A model generated the notes under the pieces. The model was not told the DNA's origin and made no database searches. It saw only the letters and a program-made list of their open reading frames with translations. DNA of 64,000 nucleotides from a virus, in the IMG/VR virus record IMGVR_UViG_3300020158_000335, positions 1-64,000 of that record; one strand, written 5' to 3'. Below, in pieces: positions 50,976-58,467 of the stretch. Position numbers and translations under genes: made by a program. Each line of letters starts with the position of its first letter. Positions within the stretch are counted from its first letter, which is position 1.

Positions 50976-52039
50976 TATTTATCTCCCATAATCTGCACCA
51001 ATTTTACTCGGCAAAAATAATTTGATGCACCAGCGCTATAATGTGCAACTGATCCGACAATAGCCTGTGTCGGGAGGCTTTCGTCTAAAAAAGAATCTGA
51101 ATAACTATCATCCAGACTCCATTGAAATTTTAATGATATTCCGGGCATCAAATGCCCAGCTCCGCCTGTCATAATATCCAGTACAGGCACAGCCATCAAC
51201 GATAAATTATCGAGTATCTCAATCTTATCGTAGGCTGTAACCTCACTCGCTGCTTTATCGTTTTTGGTGGAATAGATGAAACCTTTAAGGATGTTGAATC
51301 CTGAATATTTTCTCACTATGCGATCCGCCACCAGGTTCTCTCGGTTGATATGCGTATAATCTATGATCTGATATGCCGCTAATGGATTTTTAAAACGAAA
51401 AACTCTATTATCCGGAATGCGCTTATTTATTTCATCCAAAGATAGAAAATTCAGTACGCCTCGTGAGAAGAAAACAGCAGCCCCATGCTCGATAGCTATT
51501 TGCCGTAGCAGCATGGTCGGACGTTCGCCAGGCAGCAGATGGTATGAATTCTGGAGAACGATACGGTTGTCAATTTTGAGTTTAACGGATGGATCGGTTG
51601 TCGGTGAGTTGACATGTGTCAGCGCCAAGACGATTGGTTTCAAGCTGCCGATTGACAATGAAAAAATTCGAGCAGTTACAGCCGGTTTTTTCATGTCTGC
51701 TACCGCTTTCAGCAGACAATTCAGCGTAACCACCTCGCCATTGACCGGCATACTCATAATTTCGAAATCGGCGGTGTAACTCATTTCTTTTTTCTGGAGT
51801 AAATCAGCAAGTACGCATTGCAGAACGTTTCCGACCTTAATTTTCATGACGTTGCGCAGGATCGACAGCGAATCATCAAATTTCAGAATCAGTCTGGGGC
51901 CGGATAGGTCCATCGTTTCGATGAAACATGTTTCACGGCAAAATGATATATCAAGTTCCTGTGCCGCAGTTCCAGAATCAGCAGGAGGAACAGTCGTGAT
52001 TTTTTGCAGCAGAGGCGCTCTGGTATCTTTATCAGCCAC
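50975..52039 (-). CDS. Baseplate hub protein (gp27/gpD-like)
   Basis: This 354-aa protein precedes the spike gene directly, as hub genes do. It contains LRNVMKIKVGNVLQCVLADL, LLPGERPTMLLRQIAIEHGA (tube-like domain helix) and NLSLMAVPVLDIMTGGAGHL, consistent with a hub of two tube-like domains. The fold assignment is by order and pattern, not by a strict motif. Confidence 0.55.
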   Translation of the reverse strand: MADKDTRAPLLQKITTVPPADSGTAAQELDISFCRETCFIETMDLSGPRLILKFDDSLSILRNVMKIKVGNVLQCVLADLLQKKEMSYTADFEIMSMPVNGEVVTLNCLLKAVADMKKPAVTARIFSLSIGSLKPIVLALTHVNSPTTDPSVKLKIDNRIVLQNSYHLLPGERPTMLLRQIAIEHGAAVFFSRGVLNFLSLDEINKRIPDNRVFRFKNPLAAYQIIDYTHINRENLVADRIVRKYSGFNILKGFIYSTKNDKAASEVTAYDKIEILDNLSLMAVPVLDIMTGGAGHLMPGISLKFQWSLDDSYSDSFLDESLPTQAIVGSVAHYSAGASNYFCRVKLVQIMGDK

Positions 52040-52754
52040 TACATCTCTCCCCTATGGATTTGTCACAGTTGGCAAAGCCGCCCCATGATCCCTCAAGGGT
52101 GATCTGGTTTGGATACAATGCAGGCGATAATTCAGCACCGAACAAAACAGATGTCTCAATTGTCAACAGGGTGTCCACTGCGAAAAGACGGCCTTCTGTT
52201 TTGGGGATTGAAATATCTGAAAACATTATCGTATAAGGGTCTCGAACGGCGGCTCCGACATCGAATGCCTCGCCTGCAAGCTCATATTGAATCGTGAACC
52301 GTGTTTTCTTGATTACATACTGATACCAGGCGACCTGCATTTTGTCTAATGACAGCTTATCCCAGGCGGCGAAAACAATATGGTAATCAAGCACAAGTGG
52401 AGACATTGTGATGTCAAAAAGCTTTGTTCCATTCGTGACGACCTTTTTGGGGAAATTGCGGGTGTCGCCGTTGGTCATGCCTGGTTTCCGGTAATAATAA
52501 GCGACTGGAAGCTGTGGGAGGCGCAATTTTACGCCGTCAACCACCGTTTCAGTTTTCCCGGAACTGGATAGGTTCTTGAGGAATTCGGCGGGTGTGTCGG
52601 TTTCTTCCCGGAATATTTTCTTGTTTACTGCACGGGTTAAAAACTCCCGCCATTGTTTGGGGCCTGTGTTCGGGTTAAGACCTTCGAACGCCCCCATGAT
52701 ATATGCGCCCAGGGAGAAATCCACGGCTTGTAATTCTGAGAATTCGTTATCCAT
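52032..52754 (-). CDS. Baseplate-region structural protein
   Basis: This 240-aa protein is moderately beta-rich in the middle and end (LFDITMSPLVLDYHIVFAAW, GRLFAVDTLLTIETSVLFGA). It overlaps the hub and Rha-HNH genes by 8 nt each. A hub-connector or wedge role is possible. No family recognised. Confidence 0.45.
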   Translation of the reverse strand: MDNEFSELQAVDFSLGAYIMGAFEGLNPNTGPKQWREFLTRAVNKKIFREETDTPAEFLKNLSSSGKTETVVDGVKLRLPQLPVAYYYRKPGMTNGDTRNFPKKVVTNGTKLFDITMSPLVLDYHIVFAAWDKLSLDKMQVAWYQYVIKKTRFTIQYELAGEAFDVGAAVRDPYTIMFSDISIPKTEGRLFAVDTLLTIETSVLFGAELSPALYPNQITLEGSWGGFANCDKSIGERCSG

Positions 52755-53643
52755 TTGACACCCCTATTTGCAATTGAAGCGGTTTTTTACTCTGCCAGAT
52801 TCGGAGCTGTGTGTGATAGGCGTCAAACAGCGAATTGATTTCTTTTTCACTCAGGCCCAGCTTGCCGCTGCTTTTATGTAAATTGCATAATCTACAGATC
52901 GCCCACGTTTGATTTAATGCCCTTTCGTGCCGGTTAATCGCATGATCGACGCTGAATGTGTCATTGGGGTTCCTGGACGCATCAATTATTCGAGTTTTGC
53001 ATATAGGGCATTGGCCGTCAAAATGATCTGATACAAACATCAGGTGCGTTCTTCTATCAGATTTTGATACGTTCCGTCTGGTCAACGGGATAACGTTTTT
53101 GAAATTGGATATTTCGACCTTAATATCCGCAACATCGTTTTTGATAACAGAGACATCGTCTTCAACCTTTTCTACCCTGTTATCTATTACACAGACCTTT
53201 CCGTTCATGGATTCCAAAAGTATCTGTTGTCTTTTTTGTAAATCCAGATAGTCCGAATGTATCCGCTCTTGAAGGAGGACATACCTGTCAGTTATGCTTA
53301 ATTGCGTTTCTGTAAGAGATACTGCCAGGTTGAAAGCTTCTATATACGCCTCTTTGAATTGCGCGGCCTTCGTCCCGGTGAACCCCATCACCAGGAACGA
53401 GAAACCATCACGGGAAAGGTCGTACATCTTTTGTTCTTTGTTCTGTGAAGTGATATAAGAGGATACAGTAAAATTCCTGTATCTAAACTCTTGAGAACAT
53501 TCAAGCTTTTCTATCTTATCCAGAACGTCAAAATGGTTCTTCCCAAACACCTCAGCAATATTCAAGCTGGTAGTCCACTGTTTCCCGTCGCGCTCGAATA
53601 TCTTCACCCTGTCGATAATCGTCAATTCTTTTATTTTACTCAT
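52747..53643 (-). CDS. Rha-family regulator fused to HNH endonuclease domain
   Basis: This 298-aa fusion has an N-terminal Rha domain (about 1-110: VFGKNHFDVLDKIEKL, DGFSFLVMGFTGTKAAQFKE). A coiled coil follows, with periodic V/I and N (DNRVEKVEDDVSVIKNDVAD). The C-terminal HNH-type domain contains CPICKTRIIDA, FSVDHAINRHERALNQ and ICRLCNLHKSSG, with two CxxC pairs for zinc. Rha regulators respond to host factors in some lambdoid phages. Its presence inside a structural operon, overlapping both neighbours, is unusual and may reflect a homing-type insertion. Confidence 0.75.
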   Translation of the reverse strand: MSKIKELTIIDRVKIFERDGKQWTTSLNIAEVFGKNHFDVLDKIEKLECSQEFRYRNFTVSSYITSQNKEQKMYDLSRDGFSFLVMGFTGTKAAQFKEAYIEAFNLAVSLTETQLSITDRYVLLQERIHSDYLDLQKRQQILLESMNGKVCVIDNRVEKVEDDVSVIKNDVADIKVEISNFKNVIPLTRRNVSKSDRRTHLMFVSDHFDGQCPICKTRIIDASRNPNDTFSVDHAINRHERALNQTWAICRLCNLHKSSGKLGLSEKEINSLFDAYHTQLRIWQSKKPLQLQIGVSNG

Positions 53644-54124
53644 GCGTTAATGTCCCCTCATCATCAAAAAACGGAATCAGGTAATGTCTCATCGCAATTG
53701 CCGGGGCCTGCCCGACCGCCTCCGACTTCACGATGTAAAGTGAAATCGTCTGTATTTCAGTCTCGCTGATATATTCGTCATATTGGATGACGGATCCCCT
53801 GGGGATTTCCCGCTCCTTTATCAGCATGACAATCGGCACATCGTAATCCCCCTGCTGCGCCCCGCTGTCCATCGCCTGAATACCCTGGAAGTCAAACGGC
53901 AGGAATATTCCACGGGTATCAATCGGATCATCATATTCGATTGCCCGTTCATCAGCTTCAAGGGAACCCACCACGTCCTCAGTCTCGACAACGGTTTCAG
54001 GATTGCCGATTAATGCTTTAAACAACAGCATATCAATAGCATCCGGGTACTGATCAAACATCACATCCAGATCATCGGATATCAGGGTATTTGTTGCGCG
54101 GTAATCTCGTATTGATGCAGACAT
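53636..54124 (-). CDS. Virion region protein of unknown role
   Basis: This 162-aa acidic alpha/beta protein includes TNTLISDDLDVMFDQYPDAI, FLPFDFQGIQAMDSGAQQGD and EIQTISLYIVKSEAVGQAPA. Overlaps with both neighbours (1 and 8 nt) place it firmly in the operon. No family recognised. Confidence 0.45.
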   Translation of the reverse strand: MSASIRDYRATNTLISDDLDVMFDQYPDAIDMLLFKALIGNPETVVETEDVVGSLEADERAIEYDDPIDTRGIFLPFDFQGIQAMDSGAQQGDYDVPIVMLIKEREIPRGSVIQYDEYISETEIQTISLYIVKSEAVGQAPAIAMRHYLIPFFDDEGTLTHE

Positions 54125-55443
54125 CAGATATTCACCTGTTTGGCCATTTCAGTTGCTTCCTTAATCGGGATATTCCTGGAAGCTGCAAATTTTGCTACGG
54201 CTGCGGTTTTGCTCATGTGGTCCCGATAGACCGACAGCCCCACCTCCGCTGACATCTGAGCGACAAGAACATCCCGCCTCAATCTTGCGTTTTCGGTTTC
54301 AGCCGCGACAAGGTTCCTTTCGGATTCCTGTCTTGATTTTGTTCTTTCAGACTCGGCGGCAACCCGTTCACGCTCGAGTTTGTCTTTTTCGGCCTTCAGT
54401 TTCTTGGCCTGTGACCGATAAGTGTTTTTCTCGACTTTTAAAGCTTTAACGGTCTCTTGTGTGGTTGGATTATCCATTTTTGCCTTAAACCCCTTCGTTG
54501 CGCTGATATAGCGTTTAAATGCCGTCTGTAATTCCGCTACAGTTGCATCCGTGCCGGCTTTCTCACTGTCCGCCATATCATCAGCGTTAAGGAATGTTTC
54601 ATCTGGCCCTGTCTGTCCGGTAGCTTTTCTGACCATCCGGGTGATGAACCCTTTTTTCTTGGCTTGGTTTTCCATTTCCTTTGATAGGCGCATCTGGATA
54701 AGCGGACTTAACAGCACGGCGAGGGTCTTAATGACGTGTTTGCAGCAACAACCTGTCAAATGCGGGTTTCTGATTTTCGGGAAAACGCCTTCAAGCGGGT
54801 CAAGTGCAAAATGGCCAGTTGTTGCCAGATACCGATACCAATACCGATGCCGCCCGCAGTCGCACGTAAAGGACACCCGTCCCGTGGCTGCGCCCTTGGC
54901 GGCTTGAAGATATGTTTTATCAGCCTCAAGCCCGTCAAGCTGGCTATCCCATTCTTCCAGCCGGACTTTAACCTGGTGATGCGTGTAATTGCTTTGTGGA
55001 CTTGCAGAGACTTGAAAATGAAGCAGATTGCCGTGGATTTTATACAGCGCTGATGTTTTTATCTCGCCGTTTTTAACGCGGTTTATATCTTTTTCATCGG
55101 AGGCGGCGATAAGCTGGCCCACCTTCGCCCCGTTTGTTGCAGTATTGAATTTCTTCTTGATCCGCTGCCCGGCAAGGGCCATGCCCTGCAATTCAGTCAG
55201 TGAATAAGCGCGTTTTTCGCCTTTTGTGCCGTAGTCCAGAATCAGGCGTTTTGCGTTCTGCTCTGAAAACGGCGTGTCATTGGCAAGTTTTTTCCGGCGC
55301 CCCATCAAATCAGGAGTCAGGAACGCATTCCGTTGATCGTCTGACCTATTGGCAATTTGCCTTTGAGTGATCTTGCCGAAAAGCGACTCAAATTTCTTAT
55401 ATGCGTTTGACTTGCTGCTGAATAAATTACCGAAAAAACCCAT
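54124..55443 (-). CDS. SWIM-zinc-finger and coiled-coil protein
   Basis: This 439-aa protein has a SWIM-like zinc site in the middle (FTCDCGRHRYWYRYL to TGCCCKHVIKTL, pattern CxC...CxH). A long coiled coil follows at about residues 335-405 (KLKAEKDKLERERVAAESER). A short helical end (KTAAVAKFAASRNIPIKEAT) follows that. SWIM domains bind DNA or proteins. It is the first gene of its operon. A head or internal role is possible but unproven. Confidence 0.55.
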   Translation of the reverse strand: MGFFGNLFSSKSNAYKKFESLFGKITQRQIANRSDDQRNAFLTPDLMGRRKKLANDTPFSEQNAKRLILDYGTKGEKRAYSLTELQGMALAGQRIKKKFNTATNGAKVGQLIAASDEKDINRVKNGEIKTSALYKIHGNLLHFQVSASPQSNYTHHQVKVRLEEWDSQLDGLEADKTYLQAAKGAATGRVSFTCDCGRHRYWYRYLATTGHFALDPLEGVFPKIRNPHLTGCCCKHVIKTLAVLLSPLIQMRLSKEMENQAKKKGFITRMVRKATGQTGPDETFLNADDMADSEKAGTDATVAELQTAFKRYISATKGFKAKMDNPTTQETVKALKVEKNTYRSQAKKLKAEKDKLERERVAAESERTKSRQESERNLVAAETENARLRRDVLVAQMSAEVGLSVYRDHMSKTAAVAKFAASRNIPIKEATEMAKQVNI

Positions 55444-55513
55444 TTATGACGTGCCCCTTATTGTTTTTCCGCAGGATATGGCAGGTACGGCAGGAAAGGC
55501 AACATCATGAAAC

Positions 55514-55531
55514 GCATATAGGGTTATATGG
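55514..55531 (-). promoter_or_regulatory. 18-bp operon-boundary motif, copy 4
   Basis: GCATATAGGGTTATATGG on the plus strand, 71 nt upstream of the 439-aa gene start. This copy is a clean inverted repeat (CATATA and TATATG around GGGT), showing the motif is a degenerate palindrome. Confidence 0.5.
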
Positions 55532-55581
55532 TAGAATGTTTTGGAAAGGGCACAAAAAAGGCCCTGGACAAAAAGTTATCA

Positions 55582-55609
55582 TTGACATGATACCATTTTA
55601 AAGTATCAT
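55582..55609 (+). promoter_or_regulatory. Promoter and operator of toxin-antitoxin pair
   Basis: TTGACA (55582-55587) and TATCAT (55604-55609) form -35 and -10 elements with a 16-nt spacer. The inverted repeat ATGATAC/GTATCAT (55587-55593 and 55603-55609) overlaps both, as expected for autoregulation by the antitoxin. Confidence 0.7.
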
Positions 55610-55615
55610 AAGGCC

Positions 55616-55894
55616 ATGAAATGGACGGTAAAGGCGACAAAGAGAGCCGAGAAGCAGATTGCCCGATTGCCGGAGCCAGTCATGCGGAACCTTGCGGCGT
55701 TGATACGGGACATTGAACGTAATGGCCCTGTTCGTGGTAACTGGCCGAACTACAGCTCTGTGGGTCGCTACAGGTATCATTGCCACATCAAGAAGGGGCA
55801 CCCAACTTATGTCGCAGTTTGGGAAGTCGTTGACAAAAAAATTAAATTGGTAGAGGTATTTTATGCAGGTACTCACGAGAAAGCGCCATACTGA
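55616..55894 (+). CDS. RelE/HigB-type toxin
   Basis: This 92-aa predicted RelE/ParE-superfamily mRNA interferase has the pattern MKWTVKATKRAEKQIARLPE, RDIERNGPVRGNWPN, RYRYHCHIKKGHPTYVAVWE and an end of KIKLVEVFYAGTHEKAPY. Toxin precedes antitoxin, as in HigBA, and overlaps it by 32 nt. It is on the plus strand against the late genes, with its own promoter/operator. Confidence 0.85.
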   Translation: MKWTVKATKRAEKQIARLPEPVMRNLAALIRDIERNGPVRGNWPNYSSVGRYRYHCHIKKGHPTYVAVWEVVDKKIKLVEVFYAGTHEKAPY

Positions 55895-56219
55895 GGATGT
55901 TGCTGTGGAGCTGCGGTTTTTAGGACCTATAGGCAAGCGAAATGAAGCGGTTGATACGCTGAAAGCATTGGGCTTTGTTGATACCACAGAGACCATCCCT
56001 TGGAGAGATTGCTTCCCCTATACAGATGAGCAGTTACCCGGAATATGCCTGATTGGAGCCAGATCCAAAGAAGGCGTTACACAGCGTGAATTTTCGAAAA
56101 TGACTGGCATCCCGCAACGGCATATTTCGGAAATGGAAAACAACAAGCGTTCTATTGGCAAAGAAATGGCAAAGAAAATCGGGAAAGCTTTGAATATTTC
56201 ATATAAGGTGTTTTTATGA
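55863..56219 (+). CDS. XRE-type antitoxin
   Basis: This protein of up to 118 aa has a C-terminal helix-turn-helix (VTQREFSKMTGIPQRHISEM, NNKRSIGKEMAKKIGKAL). It would neutralise the upstream toxin and bind the palindrome over the promoter. The start at 55863 overlaps the toxin 3' end. The pair probably stabilises the prophage or acts as an immunity moron. Confidence 0.85.
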   Translation: MQVLTRKRHTEDVAVELRFLGPIGKRNEAVDTLKALGFVDTTETIPWRDCFPYTDEQLPGICLIGARSKEGVTQREFSKMTGIPQRHISEMENNKRSIGKEMAKKIGKALNISYKVFL

Positions 56220-56316
56220 ATTATTTGGGTTATCAAATTATTAAGCGGTTCTGTCTGAAAGGATAACAAAATTTCGGTTCCGTATTGCATTTTATTAATC
56301 CTTTATATTGCTGTTT

Positions 56317-56628
56317 TCACCTCGACTGATAATAAAGAATCCGCTCCCGTATCCAAGCAGCCCCAGGGAGCTTGATTGTCACGCCCTCCGCCAAAAACTC
56401 ACGCATATCATCCATTCCGGCAGCAATCATGATTATCCATTTCATATTCTCGTTGCCATACGCCCGGTATCCAGACAGCTCGGGCCGCAGTCTCTCATCC
56501 GGCTGTATCTCGTAAGCAGTCCATCCATTATTCAGGGTTTGACCGTCTCGGATTTCCCGGTACAGCTCATTTCGAACAAGCGGGTCTGTGATGTTGTACG
56601 GCGAAAGCCTTGATATTTCAGTTGCCAT
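56317..56628 (-). CDS. Baseplate wedge protein, gp53-like
   Basis: This 103-aa protein has YREIRDGQTLNNGWTAYEIQ, RLRPELSGYRAYGNENMKWI and an end of PGAAWIRERILYYQSR. This resembles T4 gp53/LysM-like baseplate wedge proteins. It is separated from the other baseplate genes by the toxin-antitoxin insertion, which may have split an ancestral operon. Confidence 0.5.
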   Translation of the reverse strand: MATEISRLSPYNITDPLVRNELYREIRDGQTLNNGWTAYEIQPDERLRPELSGYRAYGNENMKWIIMIAAGMDDMREFLAEGVTIKLPGAAWIRERILYYQSR

Positions 56629-56631
56629 TAT

Positions 56632-57072
56632 TCAAAATCCTTTATCTATCGGGAAAACCCCGTTTTGAATCATTGCATCAAACAGCTTGGTAAGAACGGT
56701 GAACACACAATTTAAACGATCATCCATACCACACCAATGAAGAGTATTGTCGATACGATGAGCTATCCGGCCCGCCTGGTTGATGTATGCCGTCATGATC
56801 TGCTTGTCATGCAGTGAGACTGAAAGCTTTAAACACAATTTGTTGTCAGAAGCACACTTAACACATTGATGAGTAATCACCACGGTATGATCCAGCATTT
56901 TTACATGGATTTCACCGTCAACAACTGCAACTGTGGCCCCGTATGGATAGGGGTTATTGTCATCCTGTGCCCCAAAAAGATGAGAACAGAAATCACCCCA
57001 TATCTCTTTCAATAGATTGAATTCTGTCATGATTTTATTTCTTGCCGCTGTTTTTTCGTCTTCTCTAAACAT
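56632..57072 (-). CDS. Hypothetical protein, related to next gene
   Basis: 146 aa from MFREDEKTAARNKIM (GGAGG upstream). Similar in size and layout to the upstream gene: a helix, a beta core with conserved Cys (ITHQCVKCASDNKLCLKLSV), then a helix ending FDAMIQNGVFPIDKGF. The neighbour ends DALIEQKVFPTDCEA. I infer a tandem duplication. Function unknown. Confidence 0.5.
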   Translation of the reverse strand: MFREDEKTAARNKIMTEFNLLKEIWGDFCSHLFGAQDDNNPYPYGATVAVVDGEIHVKMLDHTVVITHQCVKCASDNKLCLKLSVSLHDKQIMTAYINQAGRIAHRIDNTLHWCGMDDRLNCVFTVLTKLFDAMIQNGVFPIDKGF

Positions 57073-57085
57073 CGGGTTTCCTCCA

Positions 57086-57520
57086 TTATGCCTCGCAATC
57101 TGTCGGGAATACTTTTTGTTCAATCAAAGCATCGACCAGCCCACATAGTACCTGGTCAATGTTGTTTTCATCCACAAACGGCTTATCACTTGCGAATTGT
57201 TTTAACGATGCGATAGCTTTACCATTATCGTTAAAGTACGTTTCCAATAACCGAATTTCCCCATAACGGAATATCACTTTGCCTATGAGAAAATCAGCAT
57301 CGTCTCCGACTGTGATACATCGGCAATTCACATAAACTTTCTCTCCAAGCAATCGAATCGAAAAACGGTCTGCATCCATTCCGGAGATACTGGCTTTGCA
57401 AATATTTTTCTTGCAGACATTTTCCCAATACACTTGATAGCTTCCAAAAATACTTAATAATTTCAGATAACTTTTTACGATGTTCTGGGTTTTAACCGTT
57501 TTTACAAAATCACCAAACAT
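57086..57520 (-). CDS. Hypothetical protein, paralogue pair member
   Basis: 144 aa from MFGDFVKTVKTQNIV after AAAAGGAGAAG. It has the same helix, sheet, helix layout as the following gene and a shared end pattern (LCGLVDALIEQKVFPTD). It stands in the terminase-distal operon. Function unknown. Confidence 0.5.
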   Translation of the reverse strand: MFGDFVKTVKTQNIVKSYLKLLSIFGSYQVYWENVCKKNICKASISGMDADRFSIRLLGEKVYVNCRCITVGDDADFLIGKVIFRYGEIRLLETYFNDNGKAIASLKQFASDKPFVDENNIDQVLCGLVDALIEQKVFPTDCEA

Positions 57521-57534
57521 ATTACCTTCTCCTT

Positions 57535-58191
57535 TTAAGTTCTGTGTCTGTCGTATTCTTCCCACCACGTCGCCTTTGCTATGTCATGGCCGATTGTAAT
57601 CGCCCTGAACTGCCTGAGCGGGTCGAAATCATCTTCTTCAACACCAGGCGGGCCAAACATCGCGTTAAGATACCGGTGGCTGACTGGTTCCGTCATGGCC
57701 GCCACAACACATAGCAGAATCGCACGATATCCGCCGTGAAATGCTGACCAGTCAACGTGGTACACAGTCCTGCCCTTGTCGTCTGTCTTTTTTTCAACCC
57801 GCTGACCTTCACCACCGGTGTAAAGCTTGTATTGGTCACATGATTTGTGGAAAATCAAATTACCGGTAGCCTGCAATGCAAAATACCAGTCCATCGCATC
57901 ACAAAAGTTCGTTCTACCCTCCCATAACTCATCCAGCAGGTATTTTGTTCCATACTGTGAGATATGATCCGTCTTTTCTTCGATCAGAACAATGAAACCT
58001 TTTTCTTTCCGGTCTTTGATTTCAGCAATCAAGTTGGACTTCCACGCTGCATCCGCCCATGGGATCAATTCAACCTGGGTGATAATCAGGTTTTCACCGT
58101 CAAAAACCGAATATGCGGTATATTTTTGACCTGATACAAGAGAGGCCGCCATGATCCTGATTACAGATGGTTTTAATTCTTCAACAGCCAT
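57535..58191 (-). CDS. Hypothetical protein downstream of terminase
   Basis: This 218-aa alpha/beta protein includes SVFDGENLIITQVELIPWAD and GFIVLIEEKTDHISQYGTKY, a layout that could be an RNase-H-like fold, but I cannot confirm it. The C-terminal half has HVDWSAFHGGYRAILLCVVA. Possibly a packaging cofactor, given its position near TerL. Confidence 0.4.
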   Translation of the reverse strand: MAVEELKPSVIRIMAASLVSGQKYTAYSVFDGENLIITQVELIPWADAAWKSNLIAEIKDRKEKGFIVLIEEKTDHISQYGTKYLLDELWEGRTNFCDAMDWYFALQATGNLIFHKSCDQYKLYTGGEGQRVEKKTDDKGRTVYHVDWSAFHGGYRAILLCVVAAMTEPVSHRYLNAMFGPPGVEEDDFDPLRQFRAITIGHDIAKATWWEEYDRHRT

Positions 58192-58206
58192 CAGAGATTA
58201 TCCTTT

Positions 58207-58467
58207 TCACTGACACAATAAGGCTCGCTGCGCATCGTCCCAACGATAGCCGTCTATAACGCCGGGTTTGCATGGCAATCTTTCAAATTTTTCATAGAAT
58301 TCTGATGCTTCCCGGACAAACGCTTGGATGCTGCTTGATTTCAGGTGATAAATTATCACCTGAAGACCATCGCGTCCGGTTGTACAATCTATGGCTCTAT
58401 CCTCAACCCGATAGAGTTCACCTGTCTTTTTATTTTTCCAAATTACCAAGTTATCATCATTATTCAC
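58207..58467 (-). CDS. Small hypothetical protein coupled to TerL
   Basis: This 86-aa protein starts with GTG overlapping the TerL stop (GTGA). Compact beta/alpha pattern (LVIWKNKKTGELYRVEDRAI, LQVIIYHLKSSSIQAFVREA). Function unknown. Confidence 0.5.
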   Translation of the reverse strand: MNNDDNLVIWKNKKTGELYRVEDRAIDCTTGRDGLQVIIYHLKSSSIQAFVREASEFYEKFERLPCKPGVIDGYRWDDAQRALLCQ

